Origin: Pararge aegeria
Lineage: Eukaryota > Arthropoda > Insecta > Lepidoptera > Nymphalidae
Assembly (NCBI RefSeq): GCF_905163445.1
Contig: NW_024396998.1
Location: 92,242-156,241, forward strand
Direction of reading: 5' to 3'
DNA length: 64,000 nt
Each line of letters begins with the position of its first letter. Position 1 is the first letter of the stretch. A model generated the notes under the pieces. The model was not told where the DNA came from, made no database searches, and saw only the letters and a list, made by a program, of their open reading frames with translations. Both the position numbers and the translations under genes were made by a program. Of the stretch, positions 53,901 to 63,529 are shown in pieces.

Positions 53901-55638
53901 AACTGAACCCAAGTGCCCGGCCTGTGGCCGGGCACCCCTCGTATTCATGTTCTAACCTAACCTAACCTAAATCTAGTTTTGACACCTTTAGACTTTAGAT
54001 TCAAGATTTAATGTGAATATATGCATTAATAAAAACTCATTACTATTTTAATACTAGTTATGCTGCTGTTGATGCACTGATGAAAGCCAGATAGCTAGAT
54101 CAGTGTTTAGTTAGTCGTAGTTGCCGGTGGGCTGAGGTCTAAAGGAATCCAAACTAGTTTTAAAAGGTTTGGATAGGTTAGGTTAGGTTAGAACATGAAT
54201 AAGACGGGTGCCCGGCCGCAGGCCGGTCACTTAGGTTCAGTTCCGTTTAAAAAAAAAAAAAACAAAAAACAAAACGTACCAATACAAAGTACTCTTATTC
54301 ATATTAGAAGATATTGTAAAATAACAATTAATTTAATTTTTTTTTTTTTTTTTTCACTTACACATTAGGCCCGTCGCGCCGCGCCACTACTATATGGGGC
54401 GAAGGTGCGAAGTCGACGGCGACGACAAAGTACCGAGTCTAAGGAGACTGATGGCGGCGCCACACAGTGGCGTTATGTCTCTATAAAAGTGGTGGTCTTT
54501 TATTATGTTATTTATTAATGGTATTATTTTAATATCATATCAATATTGTACCCCGCACAGGGGGGAGGTACGGGTAGGTAGTGACGAAAAATAACGATAC
54601 GGGACTCTTACGAGGTCTCGTAATCGGAATGAGTTTCTGCGACTACCATTGTTTGTCGCGGGTAACGGGGAATCAGGGTTCGATTCCGGTGAGGGAGCCT
54701 GAGAAACTGCTACCACATCCAAGGAAGGCAGCAGGCGCGCAAATTACCCACTCCCTGCACGGGGGGGGAGGTACGGGTAGGTAGTGACGAAAAATAACGA
54801 TACGGGACTCTTACGAGGTCTCGTCATCGAATAATCAATACACGAACTGCCCACACACTTGTAAATATAGACGCGCAAGATCGTTACACGAACCGCTTAC
54901 CATTATAGTAAACTACTATGCAAACACACATAACATATACGCAATAAGGGAACTTTAAATTGGAGATTTTACCCTACCACACCCGTCTGTCTCATTCTGA
55001 AAACTATTCAAAATAATTGCTATTTTTCATTCTCATTCAAATATAAATAATAGTAAATAATATATAATTTTTGACTGAACTGAACCCAAGTGCCCGGCCT
55101 GTGGCCGGGCACCCCTCGTATTCATGTTCTAACCTAACCTAACCTAAATCTAGTTTTGACACCTTTAGACTTTAGATTCAAGATTTAATGTGAATATATG
55201 CATTAATAAAAACTCATTACTATTTTAATACTAGTTATGCTGCTGTTGATGCACTGATGAAAGCCAGATAGCTAGATCAGTGTTTAGTTAGTCGTAGTTG
55301 CCGGTGGGCTGAGGTCTAAAGGAATCCAAACTAGTTTTAAAAGGTTTGGATAGGTTAGGTTAGGTTAGAACATGAATAAGACGGGTGCCCGGCCGCAGGC
55401 CGGTCACTTAGGTTCAGTTCCGTTTAAAAAAAAAAAAAACAAAAAACAAAACGTACCAATACAAAGTACTCTTATTCATATTAGAAGATATTGTAAAATA
55501 ACAATTAATTTAATTTTTTTTTTTTTTTTTCACTTACACATTAGGCCCGTCGCGCCGCGCCACTACTATATGGGGCGAAGGTGCGAAGTCGACGGCGACG
55601 ACAAAGTACCGAGTCTAAGGAGACTGATGGCGGCGCCA
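50932..55638. repeat. Subtelomeric satellite, block 6 (four S units)
   Basis: S units start at 50932, 52109, 53286 and 54463, each 1176-1177 bp. The first two begin GCCGCACAG and the last two GCCACACAG. I found no larger indel in the four; they differ visibly only by scattered substitutions and homopolymer length. Confidence 0.93.
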
Positions 55639-56775
55639 CACAGTGGCGTTATGTCTCTATAAAAGTGGTGGTCTTTTATTATGTTATTTATTAATGGTAT
55701 TATTTTAATATCATATCAATATTGTACCCCGCACAGGGGGGAGGTACGGGTAGGTAGTGACGAAAAATAACGATACGGGACTCTTACGAGGTCTCGCAAT
55801 CGGAATGAGTACACTTTAAATATTTTAACGAGGTAAAATTTAAGGGCATTGAGGGTCTGGTGCCAGTGGTGGTTGATTAGATCCACACACTATACTTTTT
55901 ATAATTATGTGGCGTTATGTCTCTATAAAAGTGGTGGTCTTTTATTATGTTATTTATTAATGGTATTTTTTTAATATCATATCAATATTGTACCCCGCAC
56001 GGGGGGAGGTAGGGGGGTAGGTAGTGACGAAAAATAACGATACGGGACTCTTACGAGGTCTCGTAATCGGAATGAGTTTCTGCGACTACCATTGTTTGTC
56101 GCGGGTAACGGGGAATCAGGGTTCGATTCCGGTGAGGGAGCCTGAGAAACTGCTACCACATCCAAGGAAGGCAGCAGGCGCGCAAATTACCCACTCCCTG
56201 CACGGGGGGGGAGGTACGGGTAGGTAGTGACGAAAAATAACGATACGGGACTCTTACGAGGTCTCGTCATCGAATAATCAATACACGAACTGCCCACACA
56301 CTTGTAAATATAGACGCGCAAGATCGTTACACGAACCGCTTACCATTATAGTAAACTACTATGCAAACACACATAACATATACGCAATAAGGAAACTTTA
56401 AATTGGAGATTTTACCCTACCACACCCGTCTGTCTCATTCTGAAAACTATTCAAAATAATTGCTATTTTTCATTCTCATTCAAATATAAATAATATATAA
56501 TTTTTGACTGAACTGAACCCAAGTGCCCGGCCTGTGGCCGGGCACCCCTCGTATTCATGTTCTAACCTAACCTAACCTAAATCTAGTTTTGACACCTTTA
56601 GACTTTAGATTCAAGATTTAATGTGAATATATGCATTAATAAAAACTCATTACTATTTTAATACTAGTTATGCTGCTGTTGATGCACTGATGAAAGCCAG
56701 ATAGCTAGATCAGTGTTTAGTTAGTCGTAGTTGCCGGTGGGCTGAGGTCTAAAGGAATCCAAACTAGTTTTAAAA
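55639..56775. repeat. Terminal, truncated L unit of the satellite
   Basis: This last unit follows the L pattern (module at about 55811-56077, 18S tract after it). It loses about 10 bp in the spacer near 56490, where AATAGTAAATAATATAT is shortened to AATATAT. It stops after TAGTTTTAAAAGG, where other units continue GGTTTGGATAGGTTAGG. From there the sequence is pure telomere repeat, so the unit lacks the right foldback arm, the A/T tracts and the GC tail. Confidence 0.95.
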
Positions 56776-57564
56776 GGTTAGGTTAGGTTAGGTTAGGTTA
56801 GGTTAGGTTAGGTTAGGTTAGGTTAGGTTAGGTTAGGTTAGGTTAGGTTAGGTTAGGTTAGGTTAGGTTAGGTTAGGTTAGGTTAGGTTAGGTTAGGTTA
56901 GGTTAGGTTAGGTTAGGTTAGGTTAGGTTAGGTTAGGTTAGGTTAGGTTAGGTTAGGTTAGGTTAGGTTAGGTTAGGTTAGGTTAGGTTAGGTTAGGTTA
57001 GGTTAGGTTAGGTTAGGTTAGGTTAGGTTAGGTTAGGTTAGGTTAGGTTAGGTTAGGTTAGGTTAGGTTAGGTTAGGTTAGGTTAGGTTAGGTTAGGTTA
57101 GGTTAGGTTAGGTTAGGTTAGGTTAGGTTAGGTTAGGTTAGGTTAGGTTAGGTTAGGTTAGGTTAGGTTAGGTTAGGTTAGGTTAGGTTAGGTTAGGTTA
57201 GGTTAGGTTAGGTTAGGTTAGGTTAGGTTAGGTTAGGTTAGGTTAGGTTAGGTTAGGTTAGGTTAGGTTAGGTTAGGTTAGGTTAGGTTAGGTTAGGTTA
57301 GGTTAGGTTAGGTTAGGTTAGGTTAGGTTAGGTTAGGTTAGGTTAGGTTAGGTTAGGTTAGGTTAGGTTAGGTTAGGTTAGGTTAGGTTAGGTTAGGTTA
57401 GGTTAGGTTAGGTTAGGTTAGGTTAGGTTAGGTTAGGTTAGGTTAGGTTAGGTTAGGTTAGGTTAGGTTAGGTTAGGTTAGGTTAGGTTAGGTTAGGTTA
57501 GGTTAGGTTAGGTTAGGTTAGGTTAGGTTAGGTTAGGTTAGGTTAGGTTAGGTTAGGTTAGGTT
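56776..57564 (+). repeat. Telomere repeat array (TTAGG)n, proximal block
   Basis: 789 bp, about 158 uninterrupted copies of GGTTA with no variant seen. TTAGG is the common telomere repeat of insects and many other arthropods. The G-rich strand runs 5' to 3' to the right, so the chromosome end should lie to the right. It is continuous with the satellite on the left and ends in GGTT at the retrotransposon insertion. Confidence 0.98.
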
Positions 57565-57594
57565 CCCGTGTGGGGTTGCTAGTCCCCCATCGGG
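57565..57594 (+). other. Hairpin at the 5' end of the retrotransposon
   Basis: CCCG (57565-57568) can pair with CGGG (57591-57594), and TGGGG (57571-57575) with CCCCA (57585-57589), leaving a small internal loop and a nine-base loop. It begins at the first base of the element. Whether it forms in the RNA is inference. Confidence 0.5.
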
Positions 57595-57683
57595 CGCGTC
57601 CCCGGGTGGTGGATAGGGGAATGCCTCCCAGATATGGGGGGTACCGGGGAAACCCGGCGCGAACCAAAACTAGCACGAGGCGG

Positions 57684-57750
57684 GGTGGGGCGCTTCTGTG
57701 CGCTGCCAATGAGGGTGGGGCGCTTCTGTGCGCTGACACTGAGGGTGGGG
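57684..57750 (+). repeat. 30-bp tandem repeat in the 5' UTR
   Basis: GGTGGGGCGCTTCTGTGCG starts at 57684 and again at 57714; a third, partial copy (GGTGGGG) starts at 57744. Short variable repeats are common in 5' UTRs of R1-clade elements and may differ between copies. Confidence 0.85.
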
Positions 57751-57761
57751 CCTTATAGGCC

Positions 57762-57960
57762 GCGAGGAAGGACAACCTCAGTAAAAAATCACCGGTGTGG
57801 GTGGAAACGCCCTGCGCGGCGGGCTCTCCGGTCTTCATGGCCGGTGAGCGCTGGCTTCGGCCACCGTCGGGCAACCCGTAATCCGCACTGAGCGGAACCG
57901 GGGGTCCCGCGCACTGAGCGTGGGGCTGCGAGGAAGACAACCTCTATAAAAAATTACCCC
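57762..57960 (+). repeat. Duplicated motif in the 5' UTR
   Basis: GCGAGGAAGGACAACCTCAG followed by TAAAAAATCACC (57762-57793) recurs as GCGAGGAAGACAACCTCTAT followed by AAAAAATTACC (57928-57960). About 165 bp separates the two starts. The role is unknown; the second copy contains a TATAAAAA stretch. Confidence 0.75.
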
Positions 57961-58059
57961 AATCCCAAGGTTTGATGCCCGCCGATGGGATGCATGGTTG
58001 CTGGGAGTGCAGCCACTAGGGTGTCTGGGCAGGGTCCCCATTAGGCCTAAAAACAAAAA

Positions 58060-60246
58060 ATGGATACACGACCGGAAAAAAAATCTACCCGGGAGGGTCC
58101 CCGCAAGGGGGAATCCCTTGGTGCGTCACTTGTGGCGCATCGGCCCCATGTATACGGGGGGGCCACCAGTCGTAAGGAAGAGGAGGATAGAGGGTGTGGA
58201 GGTGTGGAGGGTGTGGAGAATAATATTAGAGGGCTAGAAGGCCCACAAGGAGAGGAGGGAACGAGTTGTATAGCTCGCCCCGCTGGTATTAGGCTGAAAA
58301 TTGTTCTGCCGAAACCAACGCAAGAGGGAATGGACGTTGAGTCCCTTGTGGATTCAGACTCGGAGGAAGCAGATAGAGAGTTGGAGGCTTTGGTTGGGCC
58401 TTGGAAAGGCATTGGAGCCGCCCAAAAGCGGCCCCGTGAGGTGGTGGATGAAGAAGAGGGGGAGCCCTCGGAGAAGGCTGTGGCAGTGGAGCCTGAGGTT
58501 GAAGCCAAATTGTGGTCGAAAACTGGGAGGGGGGCGGATGCAGAGAGGGGACGCCGTCTTCCTTCCACTCAGAGTAGGCCTCAGACAGCGGATGAGGAGC
58601 TTCGAGAACGTAGCCCCATCCTATCGCACATTGACTACGCCCTTTCAAGGGATGAATTGATTGACAGAGCCAGGAGCGCGGTTTCCTCGATAATGAGTGA
58701 AACCCAGAAATCAGGCAACCTCAAGGGCGGTGTCAGGGGGGAAATAAACCGGGCCACTAAGATCATCTACTCGGCCATGGATTCCCTCCAGGCAATGACG
58801 GCTGACGAGGAAGCTAGGAGGCTTCGGGCAGATAATAGGAGGATGCGACAGGAGATGGCTGTTTTACGTGCCGAGGTCAAGGCTCTCCGGACCTCTTTCT
58901 CCGCAAGGGAGAAATCCCCTGCTCCAATGCGTCAGCCTGACTTAGACGTGGATCCCCAGGCCTCCCCAGCTCTTGGGGAAATGCTTGAAACCCTTAAAAG
59001 GGATCTCTTTGTGTCTATTGGAGGGATGGTTAACGAGCGCCTCAAACAGCTGGAAAAGCGGCTGCCTCAGGAGCCCATATTGAGGACCCCACTTGCTGCA
59101 GACAAGAAGCGGGGAAAAGTAGACCACCGCCCTACCGACGAGCCTTCCGCGGGCCCATCGCCAGCTCGCCCAGCGACGACGCAGCCAACGGGAAGACCCA
59201 AAAGATCTAAGGCAACCAAGCCTGCACCTGCACCACAGGCAGAGGGTAGCGCCCCCTTGCGTAAGGAAGCGCCACATGAGACCGAGACCGCTAGGACAAC
59301 GGCTCCGACTCCACCAGCCTGGTCTGAAGTAGTCGGGAGGAAGGCCAAGGCCAAGTCCAAGAAGGCCGCTGGGCGCAAAGCTACCGTCCCAGCCCACGCA
59401 CCTGCTAAGTCTCCGCCGGCTACCCGGAAGGGTAAATTGACCTCGCCCAAGTCCTCGGCAGTCGTCATTACCCTGAGGCCAGAAGCCGTCGCAACACAAA
59501 GTTATGCGACGGTCATGAAGGCAGCCACTTCTGGCTTTGCCCTTTCGGAGGTCGGGGTAAATCACGTGCGGGTCCGCAAATCCGCCACCGGGGCTCGAAT
59601 TATTGAGGTCCCAGGAGCCGGCAGTGCAAAGGCCGCGGATGAGCTGGCCGGGAAACTGCAAGGCCTCGTTGGCGAGTGGGTGACGGTGTCCCGGCCCATG
59701 AAAACTGCCGAACTTCGGCTGGTCGGGCTCGACGAGTCGGTCACTCCCGAAGAAGTCCAGCGAGTGGCGGCAGAGAAGGGAAACGTCCCACCGGAGCAGG
59801 TGAGGGTTGGCGCCATTCGAATGGGACCAAGTGGGACTGGTTCATCCCTTGTCCGATGCCCGGTGCCCGCAGCAAAGCTGCTCATTGCGGCAGGACGGTT
59901 AGTCGTTGGGTGGTCTGCGGCCCGTATTACCCTTGTGGAACCTATCCCGATGCGCTGCTTTAAGTGCATGGGGGTGGGTCACACAAGGGCTCTCTGCCCG
60001 TCACCTGCCGACCGAAGCACTTTGTGCTTCAGATGTGGTAAGGATGGGCACAAGGCGGCCTCGTGCTCAGCTGACCCGAAGTGTGCAGTCTGCACGCAGT
60101 TGGGTAGGAAAGCTGGGCATGTCATGGGGGGGCTGAAGTGCTCTCCACCCCCTACAAAGGGTAAAGAGGCCCCTTTGACCCGGGCCCCTGACACAGGCAA
60201 TGGGCAACAGGAGACTGAACCGGAGGACATCGAAATGGACGCTTAA
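58060..60246 (+). CDS. ORF1 protein (gag-like, zinc-knuckle) of the R1-clade retrotransposon
   Basis: 728 residues. ORF1 proteins of R1-clade elements bind the element RNA, form the ribonucleoprotein with ORF2p and, in telomeric elements, bring it to the telomere. Visible parts: an acidic and charged N-terminus (about 35-160); a helical, heptad-like stretch at about 240-282 (EEARRLRADNRRMRQEMAVL) likely to form a coiled coil; a Lys/Ala/Pro-rich basic region at about 345-462, a possible nuclear localisation signal; a more ordered region at about 466-625; and three zinc knuckles at 633-646 (CFKC..H..C), 656-669 (CFRC..H..C) and 675-694 (CX2CX8HX6C, longer than standard). Three knuckles are usual for this clade. 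The ATG at 58060 has A at -3 and G at +4, a good context, and is preceded by an A-rich run. The stop overlaps the ORF2 start. No frameshift or internal stop. Confidence 0.93.
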   Translation: MDTRPEKKSTREGPRKGESLGASLVAHRPHVYGGATSRKEEEDRGCGGVEGVENNIRGLEGPQGEEGTSCIARPAGIRLKIVLPKPTQEGMDVESLVDSDSEEADRELEALVGPWKGIGAAQKRPREVVDEEEGEPSEKAVAVEPEVEAKLWSKTGRGADAERGRRLPSTQSRPQTADEELRERSPILSHIDYALSRDELIDRARSAVSSIMSETQKSGNLKGGVRGEINRATKIIYSAMDSLQAMTADEEARRLRADNRRMRQEMAVLRAEVKALRTSFSAREKSPAPMRQPDLDVDPQASPALGEMLETLKRDLFVSIGGMVNERLKQLEKRLPQEPILRTPLAADKKRGKVDHRPTDEPSAGPSPARPATTQPTGRPKRSKATKPAPAPQAEGSAPLRKEAPHETETARTTAPTPPAWSEVVGRKAKAKSKKAAGRKATVPAHAPAKSPPATRKGKLTSPKSSAVVITLRPEAVATQSYATVMKAATSGFALSEVGVNHVRVRKSATGARIIEVPGAGSAKAADELAGKLQGLVGEWVTVSRPMKTAELRLVGLDESVTPEEVQRVAAEKGNVPPEQVRVGAIRMGPSGTGSSLVRCPVPAAKLLIAAGRLVVGWSAARITLVEPIPMRCFKCMGVGHTRALCPSPADRSTLCFRCGKDGHKAASCSADPKCAVCTQLGRKAGHVMGGLKCSPPPTKGKEAPLTRAPDTGNGQQETEPEDIEMDA

Positions 60247-60248
60247 TG
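60244..60248 (+). promoter_or_regulatory. Overlapping stop-start TAATG between ORF1 and ORF2
   Basis: TAA (60244-60246) ends ORF1 and ATG (60246-60248) starts ORF2, sharing one A. The ORF2 ATG has T at -3, a poor context for scanning. Translational coupling at exactly this UAAUG was demonstrated for SART1 of Bombyx mori, so termination-reinitiation is the likely mode here. Confidence 0.85.
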
Positions 60249-63200
60249 CCAGAACGCCATAACGACTTCCTCCTGGCAAATCTTAACCACTCTGCCCGTG
60301 CGCAGGATCTCCTGATGCAGCACATGGCGGAGTGGCAGATTAAAGTGGTGACAGCCGCTGAGCCCTACTTTATCCCCCCCCAACCAAACTGGGCTGGGGA
60401 TACTGAGGGCTCGGTGGCCATCGTGGTGCCGGGACACGGGGTTCCACTGGTTCCAATACGCAACGGACCAGGGTTCGTTGCTGTCGGATGGGGGGAGTTG
60501 ATACTTATTGGAGTATACTTCTCCCCAAACAGACCTCTGTCCGACTTTGAGTCATACCTCAGAATGTTGGAGCCAGTGGTGAGAGGTGCGGCCCCAGCCC
60601 AGGTTATCTTGATGGGAGATCTCAACGCAAAGTCCGCCGCGTGGGGATCGCCCATCACAGACCTGAGGGGGGTTGAGCTACAGAACTGGGCTGCCATGGT
60701 TGGCCTGGTCCTACTCAACCGAGGACGCGTCAACACCTGTGTGCGACAGCAGGGGGGGTCAATAGTGGACATTACATTCGCTACCCCTGCCATCGCCTCA
60801 CGTACCCGGGACTGGCGTGTCCTTGAGGAAGTAGAGACTCTGTCTGACCACCGATATATTCGGTGGAGAGTCTCCGCGTCACTCCCGGCCTCCCAAAGGC
60901 AGACTGGGGGAGGTCGAGGACTGTTTCCCAGATGGACCTTAGCCCTCCTCGACCGCGAAATGGCGGAGGAGGGGGCCATAATCGAGGCCTGGAACACTGC
61001 TCCCCCGGGATCGACGGGCATTGAAGACAGGGCGATGCACTTTCGCATCGCCCTATCTAGGATATGTGACGCGGCAATGCCCAGGACTAGGCGCCTTCCC
61101 GCCCGGAGGGCAGTATACTGGTGGTCACCAGAAATTGCGGCTCTCCGGGCCGCCAGCAATCGGGCGCGCCGGGCCTACACCCGCTGCCGCCGCAGGAGGC
61201 CGCTGTCTGGGCCAGAAGAAACTCGCCTCTATAGGAAGCTTCAGAGGGCAAAACTGGCCTTCCAAGTAGCCATTGCCAATGCCAAAGATGCCGCCAACGA
61301 GGAGTTCTTGGCAACCTTGGATAGGGATCCATGGGGCCGGCCATACCGCATCGTAAGAGGTAAGATGCGGAGTGCCCCCCCCATGGATTTCATGGAGCCG
61401 GGCCTTCTTAACCGGGTGGTGTCTGGGCTCTTTCCCCAGCCACCGGTTTTCTCACCCCCGATTATGGCACCTCCGTCCGGGGACCAAGAAGAGCCAGTGG
61501 AAGCCCCTCCAGTCACAGACGAAGAGATAAGGGAGGTTTGGGACCACTTGAGGCGGCAGAAAAAGGCACCTGGACCGGACGGAGTTCCCGGAAGGGTTTT
61601 GGCGCTGGCCTGTAAGCATCTTGGGGTTCATCTCAGGCAGCTATTCGACGACTGCCTGGAAGCTGGGCGATTTCCGCGCGTGTGGAAAGAAGGACGATTG
61701 GTGTTGCTGCGGAAGGAGGGTCGATCTCCCGACTCGCCTTCAGCATACAGACCAATCGTCCTGATTGATGAAGTGAGCAAGATGTTGGAGAGAGTTCTGG
61801 CCTCCCGCATAAACCAACATCTTGCTCAGCGAGGGCCTGATATCTCGGAGCACCAGTACGGGTTTAGGGTCGGCTTGTCGACCATAGACGCTATTGGTGC
61901 TCTGAGAAGTTTCTGCGCTGATGCGCAAAACAGGAGAGAGGGCGTATTGGCGGTGTCTCTGGATATCGCCAATGCCTTTGGCACGCTGCCTTTTGGCGTG
62001 ATAGAGGAGGCGCTGCGGTTTCACCGGGTGCCCATTTACCTGCGCCGAATGATAGGGCACTACTTGGAGGAAAGGGTAGTGCTCTATCAGGACAGGGATG
62101 GGAGCAGGCGAGAAAGGCAGATGGCCTGTGGAATTCCGCAGGGTTCAGTCCTCGGACCCCTGTTGTGGAACCTGGGGTTCGACTGGGCAATTCGCCCGGT
62201 TTTGTTGCCCCGGATGGCAATCATATGTTATGCGGACGACACCATGGTTGCCGTTCGGGGGAGCAACTATGAGGAGTTGGTCAGGAGGGCCACGGTGGCC
62301 ACTGAGTTGATGATCACCCGTATCGGCATGCTGGGTCTTAAAGTGGCCCTTCCAAAAACGGAGGCCGTCCTATTCGGGGGAGCGGGCTGGCGGCCCCCGG
62401 CACGCGCCAACATATCTGTGTCGGGGGAAGTTGTCCCAATCAAGGCCCACATGAAGTACTTGGGCCTTGTTTTGGACCGAAAATGGGACTTCGAGGAGCA
62501 CTTCCGCCAGCTCGCTCCCCGAGTCGTAGGAGCAGCTTCAGCGCTCGGCCGATTGCTCCCAAATGTCGGGGGCCCTGGGGCTCCATGCCGTCGCCTCTTC
62601 GCGGGTGTCGTGAGAAGCATGGCGACGTATGGGGCTCCCATATGGTTTGAAGCACTTCGTGCCTCTTCCAAAGCCCTACTGAGGCGGCCGCAACGGGTAG
62701 TGGCGAACCGAATTTGCCGAGCCTACACCACGGTTGCCTTTGCAGCAGCCTGTGTCTTGGCAGGCACCCCCCCTTGGGAGCTGGAGGCGGGGGTTCTCGC
62801 GGAGACACACCGTGTCAGAGCAGAGGCTCGGGCGAGAGGGGAACACCTGGCCATAGATCAGGTTGGACGTGTGCGGCGAATGGCCGAAAAGAGGATGCGG
62901 GACCGCTGGAAAGCGGACCTGGCGGACGCCCTCTATGGCAAATGCACCATAGACGCCGTCCGCCCGGTCCTAGGCCGGTGGTGCCGGCGGAAGCATGGGG
63001 CTCTCTCCTACCGGCTGGTGCAGGTCTTGACAGGCCACGGCTGCTTCGGTCACTATCTCTACCGCGTCGCGAGGAGAGAACCGACCCCTTTGTGCCATGA
63101 GTGCGGCGCTGCGGATGACACGGCTCAGCATACCCTTGAGGTGTGCAATAAATGGGATCCTCAGCGCCGCGCTCTGGTGGCGGAGATCGGAGGGGATCTC

Positions 63201-63410
63201 TCGCTGCCCAGCGTAGTGTTTGCCATGCTGAGCAGCGAGAGATCTTGGGAGGCCGTAGCTGACTTCTGCGAAGAGATCATGTCGCAGAAGGAGGCCGCGG
63301 AGCGGATGCGTGAAGAAGATCCAAACGCGCACCCGCTCCGGCGCAGACGGGGGGGAAGAAGACGGCGGCAATTTGCCGCTCGTCAGCTTCCCTTGGGAGG
63401 CGGCGGGTAG
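60246..63410 (+). CDS. ORF2 protein: APE-type endonuclease and reverse transcriptase
   Basis: 1054 residues. It should nick telomeric DNA and prime reverse transcription of the element RNA at the nick. Endonuclease, about 1-220: ANLN (N12), AEP (E39), MGDLN (D125, N127), SIVDITF (D175) and SDH (200-202) are the conserved APE residues. The N-terminal LNHSARAQDLL wording is typical of R1-clade elements. Reverse transcriptase, about 430-760: KKAPGPDGVPG (439-449), AYRPIVL (500-506), HQYGFRVGLST (536-546), SLDIANAF (D573), GIPQGSVLGP (629-638), YADD (662-665) and KYLGLVLD (737-744). C-terminal CCHC knuckle: C950, C953, H962, C967. The tail is Arg-rich (LRRRRGGRRRRQF, 1031-1043). All catalytic residues are present and length fits the clade, so the protein may be functional. 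The start is chosen from the TAATG overlap with ORF1. Confidence 0.97.
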   Translation: MPERHNDFLLANLNHSARAQDLLMQHMAEWQIKVVTAAEPYFIPPQPNWAGDTEGSVAIVVPGHGVPLVPIRNGPGFVAVGWGELILIGVYFSPNRPLSDFESYLRMLEPVVRGAAPAQVILMGDLNAKSAAWGSPITDLRGVELQNWAAMVGLVLLNRGRVNTCVRQQGGSIVDITFATPAIASRTRDWRVLEEVETLSDHRYIRWRVSASLPASQRQTGGGRGLFPRWTLALLDREMAEEGAIIEAWNTAPPGSTGIEDRAMHFRIALSRICDAAMPRTRRLPARRAVYWWSPEIAALRAASNRARRAYTRCRRRRPLSGPEETRLYRKLQRAKLAFQVAIANAKDAANEEFLATLDRDPWGRPYRIVRGKMRSAPPMDFMEPGLLNRVVSGLFPQPPVFSPPIMAPPSGDQEEPVEAPPVTDEEIREVWDHLRRQKKAPGPDGVPGRVLALACKHLGVHLRQLFDDCLEAGRFPRVWKEGRLVLLRKEGRSPDSPSAYRPIVLIDEVSKMLERVLASRINQHLAQRGPDISEHQYGFRVGLSTIDAIGALRSFCADAQNRREGVLAVSLDIANAFGTLPFGVIEEALRFHRVPIYLRRMIGHYLEERVVLYQDRDGSRRERQMACGIPQGSVLGPLLWNLGFDWAIRPVLLPRMAIICYADDTMVAVRGSNYEELVRRATVATELMITRIGMLGLKVALPKTEAVLFGGAGWRPPARANISVSGEVVPIKAHMKYLGLVLDRKWDFEEHFRQLAPRVVGAASALGRLLPNVGGPGAPCRRLFAGVVRSMATYGAPIWFEALRASSKALLRRPQRVVANRICRAYTTVAFAAACVLAGTPPWELEAGVLAETHRVRAEARARGEHLAIDQVGRVRRMAEKRMRDRWKADLADALYGKCTIDAVRPVLGRWCRRKHGALSYRLVQVLTGHGCFGHYLYRVARREPTPLCHECGAADDTAQHTLEVCNKWDPQRRALVAEIGGDLSLPSVVFAMLSSERSWEAVADFCEEIMSQKEAAERMREEDPNAHPLRRRRGGRRRRQFAARQLPLGGGG

Positions 63411-63501
63411 CTATTGGGCTAGCTGCCCGCCACTATACTAGTCTCCTCACTGTCTAAGGGGGGGATCACGCTGTCCCGACCCCCTCCTTTTTAGCGCGGG
63501 A

Positions 63502-63522
63502 GCCCCGGCATTCGGCTGGGGC
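63502..63522 (+). other. Stem-loop 1 in the 3' UTR
   Basis: GCCCCGGC (63502-63509) pairs with GCTGGGGC (63515-63522) with one G-U pair and a five-base loop. Candidate structure for recognition by the reverse transcriptase; inferred from sequence only. Confidence 0.55.
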
Positions 63523-63529
63523 AGTTGGC

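Larger units (their letters stand above)
57565..58059 (+). promoter_or_regulatory. 5' UTR of the telomeric retrotransposon
   Basis: 495 bp before the ORF1 start. In elements of this clade the 5' UTR normally holds an internal promoter; I see no clear core promoter motif. It contains a hairpin at its very start, a 30-bp tandem repeat and a duplicated 32-bp motif. The last bases before the ATG are an A-rich run (AAAAACAAAAA). Antisense ORFs across it are weak and not credited. Confidence 0.8.

Noticed and set aside
1..56775. CRISPR array
   Set aside because: Units are over 1 kb, with no short repeat-spacer pattern and eukaryotic features throughout.
57548..57940. 130-residue minus-strand frame over the 5' UTR
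   Set aside because: It spans the telomere/element border and the tandem repeat, with low-complexity Ser/Ala/Pro composition and no motif.
58942..59661. Long antisense open frames across ORF1 and ORF2 (for example 58047-58568, 58942-59661 and 60365-61159)
   Set aside because: They are shadows of GC-rich coding sequence. They have no recognisable domain and they conflict with well-supported ORF1 and ORF2.
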